This document shows positions 11,701 through 25,700 of a stretch of DNA of 64,000 nt, piece by piece. Position 1 is the stretch's first letter. Every line of letters begins with the position of its first letter. The position numbers and the translations under genes are program-made. A model generated the notes under the pieces. It had not been told where the DNA came from, did no database searches, and saw only the letters and a list, made by a program, of their open reading frames with translations. Source of the DNA: Lineus longissimus (taxonomy: Eukaryota; Nemertea; Pilidiophora; Heteronemertea; Lineidae); assembly GCF_910592395.1 (NCBI RefSeq), contig NC_088319.1:11408001-11472000 (forward strand), in the 5' to 3' direction.

Positions 11701-14700
11701 CTGTTTAGTAGCACGGTGGTGAAGTGCATCACTAAAACTGTTTTCATTATAGCTCACACCAAACTGATGAAAATAACTGAATGAAACTCCGGGCTGAAGT
11801 TTTGAATATGTAAGCGACTTATGAAAATGTGTCCCTTTTCAGATGTCGTAATATCTGAGTGGTTGCTTCCCAACCAGTAGGAATACATGCCTATGGTCAT
11901 TTTGAGAATATCATTTACTTTCAAATTGGTAGGTTTTTGATGGTCCAACCAATGGTAGATACAAGACGAAACAGATGTTGCCATATCCAAGCAGAGCATC
12001 ATGCGTAAGGATACATCCTATAGAGTATTCACCAGGCGGCGCTGCGATCAGGCTGGATTTGATTGGCTGTGGTGAGTGTTTGCCGGCGACCATCTTTGAT
12101 GACCTCTGACCTGGTCAAACTAGTTCGCCATATTGCCGACCATTTTGTTGCCTTTTCAGTCGACTCATTTTGTGTCATCTCATTTCCTAAGTTGAAGACC
12201 CAAAGGGCTGTTAACACTTCCACAGTGATTATGATGCTGATAAATTCCTTCGTTTACTAAATTTCAACCGACCGACTAATTCAGGAATCTAGTAAAAAAA
12301 ATTAATCTTTTCCATGGCTACATGTGAAAATGTATTACAACGAATGTACGCTAATGTCAGGTTTCTTACAATGACCATTAAAGGGTATTTTGAGGACAAC
12401 GTCACAACAAGAGTTTGTGTAGGTATAAGTTCGTTTTAAAACTTCTAAATATGTTCTCATTGTTACATGTAGTTCGAGTGCTGATAAGAAGTAAACATAG
12501 AAGAAGGTAAATTAATACAATTAGAGATACAGTTGTACCACCTTAAAATGTACTTTATATTTTAAATCGAAGTAACACGTCTTTTTACTTTTTGTCCACA
12601 GGAACTGGTAAAGGGGTTCGTGGAGGGTGTGGTCGTCAGAAGTCGAGCATCATCAGTCTCCAAAAACGAATTGTCGGCGGAGACGTTGCGTTGCAAGGCC
12701 AGTGGCCTTGGCTAGCTTCCATGCGGCAGTTTGGCCAGATGCATGCCTGTGGCGCTGCGATTATCAACCGCCAATGGCTTGTGACAGCTGCGCATTGCGT
12801 CGTGTAAGTTCCATTCTTGAGACAAACACGTCATCTATTATCTTGTCATTAGTCTAGCGAAGTAACGTAGTATTTTTCTATTCAAGGAATGGGATCTTCT
12901 CGAGGAATCAATTTAACTAAATGGAATTAGAAGAGCGCATCAATTAAATGAGTACCTGCAAATTTCCAAATCTCACTTTGTAGGCAGTATTCGACCTTCC
13001 AAATTTCTGAACCGTTGAAATTCAGCCAAAGGAGAGAATTCATAAATCACTTATTTAGACTGTTAAATTTCAGACGCAAAACGAAAGGGCTCGATATGTC
13101 CAGACCAGGACACTGGACTGTCCGTCTGGGAGAGCACTACGTGGACACCGAAGAGGGAACATCCTTTGATGCTAATGTGGAGGTTATAGTTCCCCATCCT
13201 GACTATGGTACGTACCCGCCCCTCGTATGAAGAATTTGTTTATTACAGTGTCAACTCTCGTGATAGGGCAAGACTTGGCTTATGGGACTTGCCTGGCAAG
13301 AATGCAGTTTGTACCCTACTTTCAAATACATGTAGCTTGTCGCTAACCAACCATGCCAACTGGCTGCTCCGGAAAGTGAGCTTCCAGTGGGCCATCGAGA
13401 TCGGTTGTGGTGGGCCTGTTATTAGGGAGATTGAGATCAGGGACTTTAAATCACGGATCCTTTTACGGATACGGACAGAAATGTACACAAAATTCGTCCT
13501 CTTTCTACAGAGTTTTAACCGTATACGTATAAGGATTTTTGATAAGTCGCTGTTCTCAACCTTAATATTGTCTGATCATGTTGAAGGCTAATGGGGCGAG
13601 TATAGAGTATCCAATAGTCGGTGCCGGGCGAATTACACCCAGGAATGATTTTATCAGGTGAAAAAGACTGCCGCTAGTAGAATATATATTTTTTGAGCTG
13701 GGCATATCGAAGCCGAACTCAACCTAACTGACATAAGAGAAAAGTTGCATGCATGATGACTGCACTACAGTAATATGTTTAACTGCATTTCTCACCTTCA
13801 GCTCTTCAACTTCATTTTTGACCTCCTACAGATGCTGCTACTCAGGCCAATGATATTGCCCTCGTGAAAATAAGTACCTATATCCACTTTTCGGACTACA
13901 TAAATCGAATATGTCTCCCCGAGGTGGGTGAGCTGGTGGAAGCGGGTGACACGTGCTATGTTGCAGGATGGGGAATGATAGATTATGAAGTGGGCGGTAG
14001 GTGGCGCCAGGGCGTTTATTTAGCTAATATTGAAAATAATATAGATGGTTTTTTCAAACCCACAATATAATAAAGAATAAGGGAGGACTAATCTGTTCTT
14101 GATATCATAGACAAATGCCAAACCGACGCATTTTAGACACGCTCTGTGCATATCGGGCAAGGAGAGCTGCGCCGGAGGAAATGGAAACACGTCATACATG
14201 TGCATGTACATCACTGGGAAATTGCTCCGTATTACCCCACATGACATTAAACGAGGATATGTTCGATCGAGAATCGGCATCTGATATCACATCAGCAGAA
14301 GTCAATTTCTAGTTCAAAGTGTCGATACAACAGGCTGCTTTGGGAAAAGACTGGTTAATCACATTTTGGATGCCTCTTGTTTGTTGCGCTGATAGTCACA
14401 GAACCGACATCTAGCGGATTAAAGGTGGTTACCAGTCTAATCATCTCCTGCGGGATCTACCGGCATCCACGATAGGTATCTTCATTACTCTTGCTGTAAC
14501 TCTGTTATGTTCTCTCTGCAGGTTTTGCCCAAGTTTTGCACCACGTCCCAATAAAAGTGATAACAAACTCAGAGTGCCGACGAAAGTACGAATCAATCGG
14601 CGTTAATGTGACGTCACATATGATGTGCGCAGGCGCAGAAAGTGGCGGGCAAGATGCTTGTCAGGTTTGTGACTTCACTGATCAGTGTCCGATCTTACCT

Positions 14701-15405
14701 GTAATTGGTCGTCCTTTACCTTCACATTCAGAATAATTGATGTGCTATACATCGTGCTATATGCATGCGTTACTCAGTTGTCCTCTTGTGCAGATCGATA
14801 GGCTGACCGCAACCCGAGGCGTGAGCAAGGCTTTTGCACGTAATATGAGATCTATCCGTGTGGTCATCTGGTCCGTTCCATGCACTATGTCAGCTCATTT
14901 CGTCAGCCTCGGCGGACTAGTCTTGTTAAGACAACCAAGAAGTATCAATTTCTGCTCGACATGTATTTTAGAGCTCATTATATACATGTGCATGAAGCAA
15001 CCGTCCTGACTTTAAAATCCTAGCGGTCCTTGGTTGCTACATGCACCAAACACCGCAATCAAAACAATCTTAACCTCAAGGGATATCTCCAATAAAAAGA
15101 TTGATATCGTGTGAATGTGAAACTCAATTTACATTTGTATCTTTACATTTGTATCTCAGATCATGCGAAAGGTCCTCCTATCGAGGAAAGCGAAGTATGC
15201 TATTCTTTATACGTAATCGATGCACTTTTATCTTTGCTTTCAGGGTGATTCAGGGGGTCCCCTGTCCTGTCATCACAATGGAGTGTGGCTGATATCGGGG
15301 GTCGTCTCTTTTGGTCAGGGCTGCGGATCCGACAGATACCCAGGAGTTTACACAAGGATGACATCTTACTTGGACTGGATTAAGATCGCCATTGATAGTA
15401 ATTAA
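8781..15405 (+). CDS. Secreted two-discoidin-domain trypsin-like serine protease
   Basis: Eleven exons: 8781-8943, 9317-9465, 9849-10001, 10137-10275, 11306-11622, 11933-12071, 12602-12803, 13074-13207, 13832-13996, 14522-14664, 15244-15405. They give 621 residues. An in-frame ATG at 8817 fits a signal peptide better ([15 protein letters not shown]); 8781 is the longer option. Residues about 58-201 and 204-353 are F5/8 type C (discoidin) domains, each ending in a G-C motif (LELLGC, LDLIGC). Discoidin domains bind lipid or glycan. An S1 peptidase follows the activation site QKR|IVGG (R376/I377), with the complete triad TAAHC H418, NDIAL D473 and GDSGGP S571. Asp565, six residues before the Ser, predicts cleavage after Arg or Lys. 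A basic RSKRR near the N-terminus could be a furin-type site. The order discoidin-discoidin-trypsin is unlike vertebrate coagulation proteases, so no symbol is given. Confidence 0.9.
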
Positions 15406-15445
15406 CGCCTTGTTGAAGATTGCAATAAATCTCTCAAAATAAATC
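15406..15445 (+). promoter_or_regulatory. Polyadenylation signals of the protease gene
   Basis: AATAAA occurs at 15424-15429 and again at 15438-15443, within 40 bases of the protease stop. This implies a very short 3' untranslated region. Confidence 0.6.
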
Positions 15446-16753
15446 TCTCATTGGCATTTGACGTTTTTACTTGCCAACCGGGTGCATGGCCATGTATTTC
15501 AAATGTAGGCCTCCTTTTTGCCACTGTTTGCGGGTGGTTTTGGAAGGGCCTTCTGTTTTCATTTTCCGGTAGGACAAGGTCTACACATTACCAGTTCTTT
15601 TCAGAAGGATATGTCCACGTCTGGGCTGGAGTGCAAATGGACCGATTTCTTCCAAAAAAATGTTTTAATCTCATTTTTGGACCCAAGAGGTGTTATACAT
15701 TTTTTATACATAAGCAATAGCTTTTTTCTTTGGATGTGTCTGTGCACATCGATGTACTGGCAGTTTCATTTTACAATATCCAGGCACTGGCATTAGAAAA
15801 AAATCGATTTTTTACTTACAGTAATTAGCACACCACTGTCCTGGAAATTGCAATTGGATGGATGAGAATGATCCGAATAAAGCTTTAACTTCGACCTAGG
15901 GAGCGCTATCACTGATTTGATTATAAATCAAAAACTATTAATTACACGAACGGGTTAATTAGTATGAAACCACATGACGACCGAATGCCCATCTGTCACT
16001 GCAGGCGTAACAATAATTTGAACATCATTGCATAACAACTCCTACGACGTCATTAGGCCCATGTATAGATATATATACATGTAGTATCATGTGGACAAAA
16101 TATTATGTTACCAGCAAATATCTCGGTGTGTTTTTGAAGTGATATTTTACATGGACCCATCTTTCCACTAAAATAAGTAATGTGCTTCCCCTTATTTCTG
16201 AGACACCCCGATTTGACCAATGCTTGATCGAAATCAGAAATAATGTGTAATACGGATCAATTTTCGCTTTTACTGATTTGGTGTCTATGGAGTTCAATTT
16301 TTTGGATAGGATTTGGTCATTTGCATGATGCGAATGATGTTGTGAAAGGCTTAAAAAACATCACGACTTACAAAATAGGTAAGTTTGCATCGAGTTAACG
16401 CCCTTGGTGGTCGTTTCTACGAACACACTCGGTACCGCCGTGTGCCACCAGAGATAACTTGCCCGGTCTTTCTGGCCGATTTGCGATGATTGAAACAAAA
16501 CATTCGCATGTGACTAACCCAGCGCACGAATACCCTAAATGAACATGCAGCACAAAATATCGAGAGGCGGGGTATAGTGAAAACCACTGTTGCAATATGT
16601 GCGTGGGAGTGGTAGGTAGAAGTCCTACTGGCATCGACTACCTTTATTTATCATTGTTGCGACAGGGAAATGAACTAAATTTTGATTTAGTTTTGGCGTC
16701 ATTTTGTCGCATACCCCAGTGAAAATCAGCGCCGCCGATCCGTGTGCCGATAC
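15446..16753. other. Intergenic between protease and glutamate receptor
   Basis: No convincing coding exon. The missing signal-peptide exon of the downstream receptor may lie here, but I could not identify it. Confidence 0.4.
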
Positions 16754-19700
16754 ATGATTGTCTTCTCAGCAAATTTTCGCTCGCACTATGACATTTCAGG
16801 AGTGGTGGCGCCGAATGAAGACCGGTCTAGCAGCGGTAGGCTGTATCACAGCGCCATGCAACTGGCAGCGGATAGAATTAACAATGACGATAAGCTTCTT
16901 CCTGGGGCAAAGATTGAATTGATTTTTCCCGAAAATGAATCAAGACTAGCCAGAAACTTAGATAACGAGTCAGACTATGCCTGCGTAAGAATGGGTAAGT
17001 TGCTACAAGGAAACCTTTGAGGACGAACTTCTTTTTAGACCTATAGTTCTTCTTTATATCAAATATGCATATACCGTGATAAGGTTACGAGTCGCAAATA
17101 CCGAGTCCATACACAACCGAATTAAAGTGGAAAGTAGTCGGCGGCCCAAGCTTGCTTGTCAAGCGACAGCTTGGTCATAGGATTTACCTCGGCAGCAGAA
17201 TAATTCCCCAGCTTGCCACTATGCACCACCACAGGTAATATCACACAATGATGATCTCTAATAATGATTTTCACCAGTTTTGTAGGCCAGTTTTTTTAAA
17301 TGGTCTATGATTAATCTAGCAGCCTACAGTTACATCCCCTTCTAGTGCATGGCTTATTGCAGTTTAATGTTTTATCAAGTATCATGTTTGGAGAAGACAC
17401 AGTCCTGCTGGAAGCCATAAAAAACAAACACACTTCATGCACAAGTTGTCCCTTCAAGAGTAAAGTGTTTTTCTGATAGATCCGGCCAAAGGTACTGAAC
17501 TGTAACAGTGCGATCACAAAGAGTAATGTTACACAGAGCTAGCAGCCGGTGTCATATAGTTGACCGGCTTGTTGAAAGAGCCTTGGTTAGGCCGACAATC
17601 TACTGGTGTGCAACAACACCATTGTTTGGTTATCTGTCATCTGGTTACTTACCCGAGTTCTTTGGCGAGAACGATAAGAAAAACACTTATATGTATTGTG
17701 TATATTTAAATTCCACCTTCCAGTGTCCTCGTTGATCCATCAGGATGCAATCGCCCTCATTGGCCCAGTCTTGTCTGCACAAATTAGAGCCACACATCCG
17801 ATCTGTGGCGGGCTGCATGTGCCTCAGATAGCTCCATGGGCCACCGACCCACGACTCTCCATTGGAAATCACTATCCATACTTGCTAAAGGTGCGTTACG
17901 TTGCCTTTTCCAAAACTCAGACACCAGTTTTATGACCCCTTTCTCTAGCTCGCCTTTCGCCTCCTTCCTTAACCGGAAGTTTGGGGCTTCCGATCAGGTA
18001 TCCGCCTATCAGAAGACGCCTTTCATGCTTATTCGGCGCATAAAGCATGGTCATATTCGAGCATACAGGCTTCTGATTAGTCAATTTCTGAGCGGAAGTC
18101 CAAAATTCTCGCTTGAGGAAAGTAACGAACTGAGGTTTTTATGTCACTGAATCAAAAAGCTTAAAATGGTCAGGGTCAACAGGTCATGACAAATCAACAT
18201 ATGAACAACCCTGCCATGTTTTAACGTGGCAATAGCAGAATGACAGTGAGTCATCTCGAGACCTAGCTCTTTATCAGTAGTCTTTTTTTAAAGGGGAACG
18301 CCGTTCGTTATAACTTGTGCTAGAGTATTTGTGTATCAGTCTACACAACGGCTTTGTTGAAATTTACATTCAGTAAGTATTAACACAATTTAAGAAATTT
18401 TCAAATTTTCAAATATTTATCGAACGGTGTGGGCCTTTAATGCAATTACATACATGCATCCTACAGATGACTCCGCCGGACGATGTGATGAACCGAGCTG
18501 TCATCGACCTGGTGAGCAGCTTCATGTGGAACCGAGTGTCTATCCTGACTGACGACACTGACTTCGGCCTGAATGGCGTCCACGAATTCATCAAGTTAGC
18601 CTCCAGGGCCGATGTGAGGATCTCCACTATGTTGTCATTCCACACTGTCAGTGATTCCTCTGCTATAGACGCTACAAAACAACTGCAGGAAATCAGAGCA
18701 AAAGGTTGCGTACTTTCTACTTTCGGGTCGTACTGAACTTCCAGCGGTATTGCCTCCGTTGCCTTCGCCCGTGTATTGGACGCGCGATGTAGCAATGTCA
18801 ATACATTGAGGGTCAAGGTGCTTTCGGATAGGCTAACGTTAAAAGATGCCTACAATTATTCTCGGAAAATACATAACGATCAGGATCAACATCCAAGCCT
18901 CGTCATTGGTAACGCTTACGAGCGCATTTTGCCCCACGGAGCAAATGCTACAAATGTAGCTGTACTCTCATTGTGAGATTGGTATTTGGATATCAAATGT
19001 TGTCACCCAAAGGCGAGTACTAAGCATCTCTCAGTAGTCCTTGACCCTCATTCCCTTTGGAGATTGTAATATCGCAGTGTGCGCGCAGACGAAGTTTATT
19101 GTCGAGGTTGCTTGGTCAATAAATCACGTACACCTGGGCGTCCCGTTGAGCCTGACAATGACGTAGCCATATCTCAAATAGATCATTCATTGGGCGTATT
19201 AGCGCAATCTTCCAATCAGAGGGCCAGGTGAATTTGCTCCGCAGAATAAGAGTATGCTATAGTTTTATGTAGTGTGCTCCATGATCTTGAGAGATGTTGC
19301 ATATCGGTCGTGGACGGAGTTCAGTTTTTTTAATGGATTAACCATGACGTATAAAAGATTCACGCGAAACACATGACGTCATGACGACTAACCTCAAATA
19401 TCAAAAAGGGGATTGCGTTATAGCGATTAGCATTATGGGATGCCATCCACCATAACTCATGAAAACCACATACATGTATCTATTGAGTTTCTTTTTTCTG
19501 CAGGAACAACCGTTGTCATCCTCCACTGCCATCCAGTCCATGCGCTCCCCGTACTCAGGCAGGCTTACGAAATGGGAATCTTCAAGTCGAAATGGGTTTG
19601 GATTGTGACTAGTTTGGCTAGAGCTCCGCATTTAGTAAGTCGGTTGTTTAGATTGCTCATTCATTTTGTTCAAAAGAGGGATATCTGATGACTTCACAAA

Positions 19701-22700
19701 AATTTGCAAGACACCTTGCGCACGCACTCTAGAACCTACCGTAGTGGCACGTAAAAAAGCACATTCCGCCCTCCCTGTATACTAACGCCTTCAAGTGCAG
19801 AGAGCGAAGGCTGACGTTTGAGTGTATGAATCAGTATGAAAGAACGCCAAATAGTAAAATCATTACCAGACGAAAGGCCTATCATTTATACCAAATATAT
19901 ATACTCGCCTGTGGATCAGTTAATAAATTGGATTTTATTCGAGTTACCATTAATTTTTATAGTAGTCAAATGTTAACTTGTCTTGCTTCAGGATAACTTT
20001 GACAATATTACTGGTTTGCTTGGAGTTCGCCCGGCGCACGGAAAGGGCAGTCTTTACAAGGAGTTTCAGGCCGCCATGGTGGCTCAGATGCCCGAAAGGA
20101 TCGCAGATCGACAACAAAACATTCTGGTAAGATTCACTGAGATGATTATTGCTGAAAACATGAAAGAATTTCAAGTCTGTAATATCACTTTGTATCAACT
20201 TTGTATGTAGTTGTTATTGAAAACAGGACACGCGGGTAATTAGACAATGCCAAAAGGCCTCAAAGTGCTATAAGAACAAATTTCCGAAGGGTGCCTGCCT
20301 GTACTTGATGTACATGAATGTACACGCTACATATCAAAAGTCACATGCCACTCTACAGTGCATTTGCAGTGTTAATGCACTGCCAGGACCGGGCAGTGCA
20401 GTGTGTAAATTCATGTACAACGTGTACACCGGCTTATCATCCTTCTGAACATCTTTGCTAAAGAACTTTGGGGCCTTTCGGCCACCAAAATATAACATCC
20501 TGTGACTGAAATATCTTAGTCTCTTTTGATCTCCATTTAAGGCGTCCACTGCACATGGCTACGATGCAATACTGGCGATCGGTTACGCCTTGCATGCCCT
20601 TCTTAAACACGGCCCGATACATGAACAACACGTCGAAAGGACTTGCACCTGTGAGTCTGGTGCGCCATCACAATGCGGCGAGAAGCTAATAAAGTATCTG
20701 AGAGAGGTACGCCAAAAGTGCCACTTTTTTTTCATTTAGCTGGTATCGGAATGATCATCACACGAATTCGATTGAATTTCACAGCTCTACTTTTGTAAAT
20801 GCAGGACCTGAGCACAATGCTACATGTATTTAGTATCATAATTCCCGTGACACGCTACGCATTGTGAGAAGTTGCACTTGGTTCCGTGGAAGCGTCATCG
20901 AACGGAGTTCTTACAAGGGAATAAGTTCTATCACGTGAATCATCATACTTTACATGTACATACATGTAATGAAGACAATAAGAAATGGTTCAACATGTAA
21001 TTGTTCTGTAAGCAATATAAGCGAAATAGATTTTGTGCACATTTGCACTAGAACGATATTGAACTGTTCAAATACGGGTTACCACAAGCCCACTTATTTC
21101 TTTAACGTCAAACGACACATGTTGTGCATATTATCGCCACTTCTTCATTGGGAATTAACCTCATGACATGAATGGCGATGATATGCACGACGTGGCGATA
21201 GTATACGGTCGCATATTGTCTTACGTTATACCAGACATACGCTATACGTTATACGTTTTCTGGTCTGTCGTACTTTCTAGTCTGTAGTACTTTACTACAG
21301 ACTAGAAAACGTATGACGTATAACGTATGTCTGGTATAACGTAAGCCAATATGCGACCGTATACTATCGCCACGTCGTGCATATCATCGCCATTCATGTC
21401 ATGAGGTTTAAATTCCCAATGAAGAAGCTGGTACGCCAAAAGTGCCACTTTTTTTTCATTTAGCTGGTATCGGAATGATCATCACACGAATTCGATTGAA
21501 TTTCACAGCGCTACTTTTGTAAATGCAGGACCTGAGCACAATGCTACATGCATTTAGTATCATAATTCCAGTGACACGCTACGCATTGTAAGAAGTTGCA
21601 CTTGGTTCCGTGGAAGCGTAATCGAACGGAGTTCTTACAAGGGAATAAGTTCTATCACGTGAATCATCATACTTTACATGTACATACATGTAATGAAGAC
21701 AATAAAAAATTGTTCAACATGTAATTGTTCTGTAAGCAATATAAGCGAAATAGATTTTGCGCACATTTGCACTAGAACAATATTGAACTGTTCAAATACG
21801 GGTTACCACAAGCCCACTTATTTCTTTAACGTTAAACGACACATGTTGTGCATATTATCGCTACTTCTTCATTGGGAATTAACCTCATGACATGAATGGC
21901 GATGATATGCACGACGTGGCGATAGTATACGGTCGCATATTGTCTTACGTTATACCAGACATACGTTATACGTTATACGTTTTCTAGTCTGTGGTAAAGT
22001 TCTTCACTGATGTGTTTTGGGAATTTCTAAATTGTTTTACAGGCTAGAGGTCCCGGTGCAACGACTGAAATAGCATTCAATGAGTTTTACTACCCCGAAA
22101 ATGCCGACTTTGAAGTTGTCAATCTGAAGGCAAAGAAAAGCTGGGTTAAGGTAAGAACGGTCGTTTTCTGTCGCATTGAAGTCACGCGTTCTGCTCATGT
22201 CAGAAACAACTACAGTTGTAGCATCAATGAAGAGTACCGTGACTGGGAAGGACAACACATTAGTTATATGTGTTGAACAGTAACATTTTGTTCCTGAATT
22301 ATCTCGATCGATGGACTGATATTTTTCATGTTGAAAAAAATCATTTGATATCCTTTCATCGGTCACACGTGGGCTACGTCATCAATGCATTGGAACGGAG
22401 GGAACGCTGTACAGGAAAGAAAATAATATTTGCTCGTTGAAAGCCCATAACATTTGCCCAACCAAATCGCCATGTTAACTTTTAACTGCAGGTCGCTGAT
22501 TGGTCAGACTCTGGGACTGAGAATGCTCCCCGACTTTCCTGGACTAGCAGCCATGTTTTGTTCCCCGGATCTTCCGACAGAGTGCCCAGTGACCACCGTG
22601 ACAATATCAGAGGCACACATTTTAGAATAGTCACAGTTTTGGTGAGTTGGAATTAAATGAGCGTAAATGTACGGATTTAAAAGTGATGAACATTTCTTTA

Positions 22701-25700
22701 TCGCGTTAAATTTGAAGGGTGTTTTTAAGAAAATTACATTGATAGGTGTTTCTGTATGCTATATGAAAAGGTAGGAATGTGCAGGAGAAAGAGGCTGATT
22801 ATTCAGAGTGAACAAAAAGAAGAGAATATATATGGAAAAGAAGGCAGTGTAATGTGTGTGTCACATGCGTAATTTGTGTTTCACATGAGAAACCTGCTGT
22901 CTTAATCGGTCCTGCCAACTGGGAGGCAACTCATGGACTAAAACTAGATCAAAATGATTTTCTGCGAACTTATGCCAATATATCTGGATCAGGATCAACT
23001 ATTTTTGCGGACCTTTTGTTTATGTAAATACATGTTTAGCATCTTACACTTTCATTCTGCCCCGAAATGTTCTCTCGAATTCAAAAACTAAGCCTCTTTT
23101 TGGATCTGGCCTGTGGCCCTTATTGCGATTAATGTATGGTTTTAACCTTTTCTGAGGAAAGAAGTGTGTATGATAGATGGCACCCTACATGCAAAATTTG
23201 AGAAGTTATTTAACCCACGCTATTTTCCTCTATAGGATCCGCCGTTTGTGATAAAGAAGAACCCAGCCGATGGTGGGGGACTTGGAGGTTTCTGCATAGA
23301 CCTGATCGAAGAACTTCATAGGCGTCTTCAGTTTGACTACGATATTTACATACAGGGCAACGATATGTATGGTACACCAGTCAACGGGAGCGCACTTGAG
23401 TGGAACGGGATGGTTGGCGATCTCTTGGAAAAGGTACCCTCCTACAAACAACACTTTTGGGCTTTCGAAAAAGATTTTTTTTTGAATGGGTACGCCGTTC
23501 GTAATTACTGCTGGTCCTGGAAAATAGAAATGCAGTTATACACAATGCCGCAGTGCAGTTGTTACGCATACGAATTAGCTGGAGCTTGGTATTTATAGTA
23601 TATCGTATAGCCATTGTTAAAATTTATATTCTGTACATATTTTCACAAAATTTGAAATTTTCAAATTCTCAATTACAAATTTCAAATATTTAACGAATGG
23701 CGTAGGCCCTTAATGGTTTTTCAACAACGCAAATATGCACCCGCAGAGATTTTTTCAGCGACGTGAAAAACACATAAAGTTTTTCATAATCTCGAAAATC
23801 TTTAGGAGTTTCCCATTTTACCGAGAGAAACTCGGATAGGGTGCATATCTGTAAAAACCTTTTTTTTCAAAAGCTAAAAATACCTTCGGGTGGCCCGAAA
23901 GTACGTTACACTTCCTGACGTCGCCCGCGCGCCGTGCCGTCATCGCCATTCACTGACGAGGGCCAGTCTCAAAGGTCCATTCACCACATGCGCAATCAGG
24001 GTTTTACCATTCCGCACAATTTCCCCCTCCCCTTCATTATTTTCAGAAAGCTGATTTGGCTGTGGCAGCTACCTTTATTTCCAAAAACAGAGCCGCCGTG
24101 ATAGACTTCAGCGTTGCCTATTATGACTCCGGCCTGTCCGTGATCATGAGGAAAGAAGAAGCGAAGGAAGAATACGGCATCTGGCCTATCATTGCTCCAT
24201 TTGATAGCGCCCTGTGGTTGCTGGTTCTCGGAGGTTGGTGTCGGATTACCAGTGGAACGTCCTCGTGCCAAAACGTCCTCGGGATGCCATAACGTCCTCG
24301 GGTCAAAACGTCCTCATTATTTCCTTCGATTCGAAGATATTTTTAAGTTCTTAAATGACGCCACTTCATGGTTCTGGTCGGGAACCTGCTATAAAGGGTC
24401 AAAACATGTAGCTCTTCCTAAACATCCTCAGCCACGCTTCCGTTAGTTGATGTAGCACAACCTTTCAATCAATTTGCAGTAATATTCAAAAGTAATTTTC
24501 CTTTCCCAGGAACATTTGCAACGACTCTTATACTTTACATCATCGAGTTCCTCAGCCCCTATGGACAATATGGCGTCCACGTCCAGCGCCACGACAGGAA
24601 GGACAAGCGATTCAGAGACACCCGTTACCTCATGAATATTCGAAACTCATTCCAGTTCTGTTATGCAGCTTTTGTTGGACTTGTAAGTATCTTGATCGAT
24701 TATACTTAAAGGCCTACACCGTTCACTAAATATTTGAAATTTGGAAGTTAGTTTCATTGATATTCATTCAAGTTTGGGTATATACGTACTGGATATACAT
24801 TTCAACAATGCCGTTGTATAGATATACAAATACCATAAGTACCAGATGTGGGTCTAGGTCTATACCGGTAAGGACAAATACTTGTACGCGTAAAGCCCGC
24901 GGCACACTAGCCGCCAACTTCGGCGTTCACAGGCGTTTTTTGCCGCAAGAGTCCTGATAGCCTGAAAAATCCCTAGTCTGCTACGAACGGCGTCGGCGAA
25001 CGCGACTTGACGCCACTTGCCGCAACTAAACGCCAAATATCTAACATGTTTGATTTTTGACGCGTGTTGCCGCGTTTGAACGCAAGAAGAAGCCAGGTGT
25101 GCTACGGATTGCCGCCTGACTTGGCGTCGGCGGCGAGGCTATGGCCAATCAGCTTGCATTTTGATGTCACATGATTTCGCGCTGCATGGCCCAGGATGGG
25201 TTAAAGTGGCGGAAAAGACGCTACTGGACGCCAATTCTGGGCAGGACCCGTGTGCTCTGACCGGGCTCCACTGGCCGCCAACTTTGGCGTCGAGAGGCAT
25301 CAGCCGAACGCTTCTTGTCGCCAAAGTTGGCGGCTAGTGTGCTGCGGGCTTTAGGAATGAAGGCCATCCATTCCTCTCGGTCCATCAGAAAAGTCATTCC
25401 AAGGTAGCCAAAAGAAATTGGCCTATTATTGCTCCATTTGACAGGGACCTGTTGGTCCAGCACCGTGTATCGTAATGACACAGCAAAGGTTTTTTCTAAT
25501 CCAATTTGCAAAATCTGAAAAACCATTTCACTTTTTGATATCATGCCTGCCAATTTTCAGAACATTGAAGGTATGCCGCGGTCGTTTTCCGGGCGCCTTA
25601 TCGGTAACTACTGGTATTTAGTAGTCTTCTTCATAACAGCCGGCTACACTGCTAACTTCGCTGCCTTTCTCACTGTCAGCCAAATGCACGATAATTGTAA

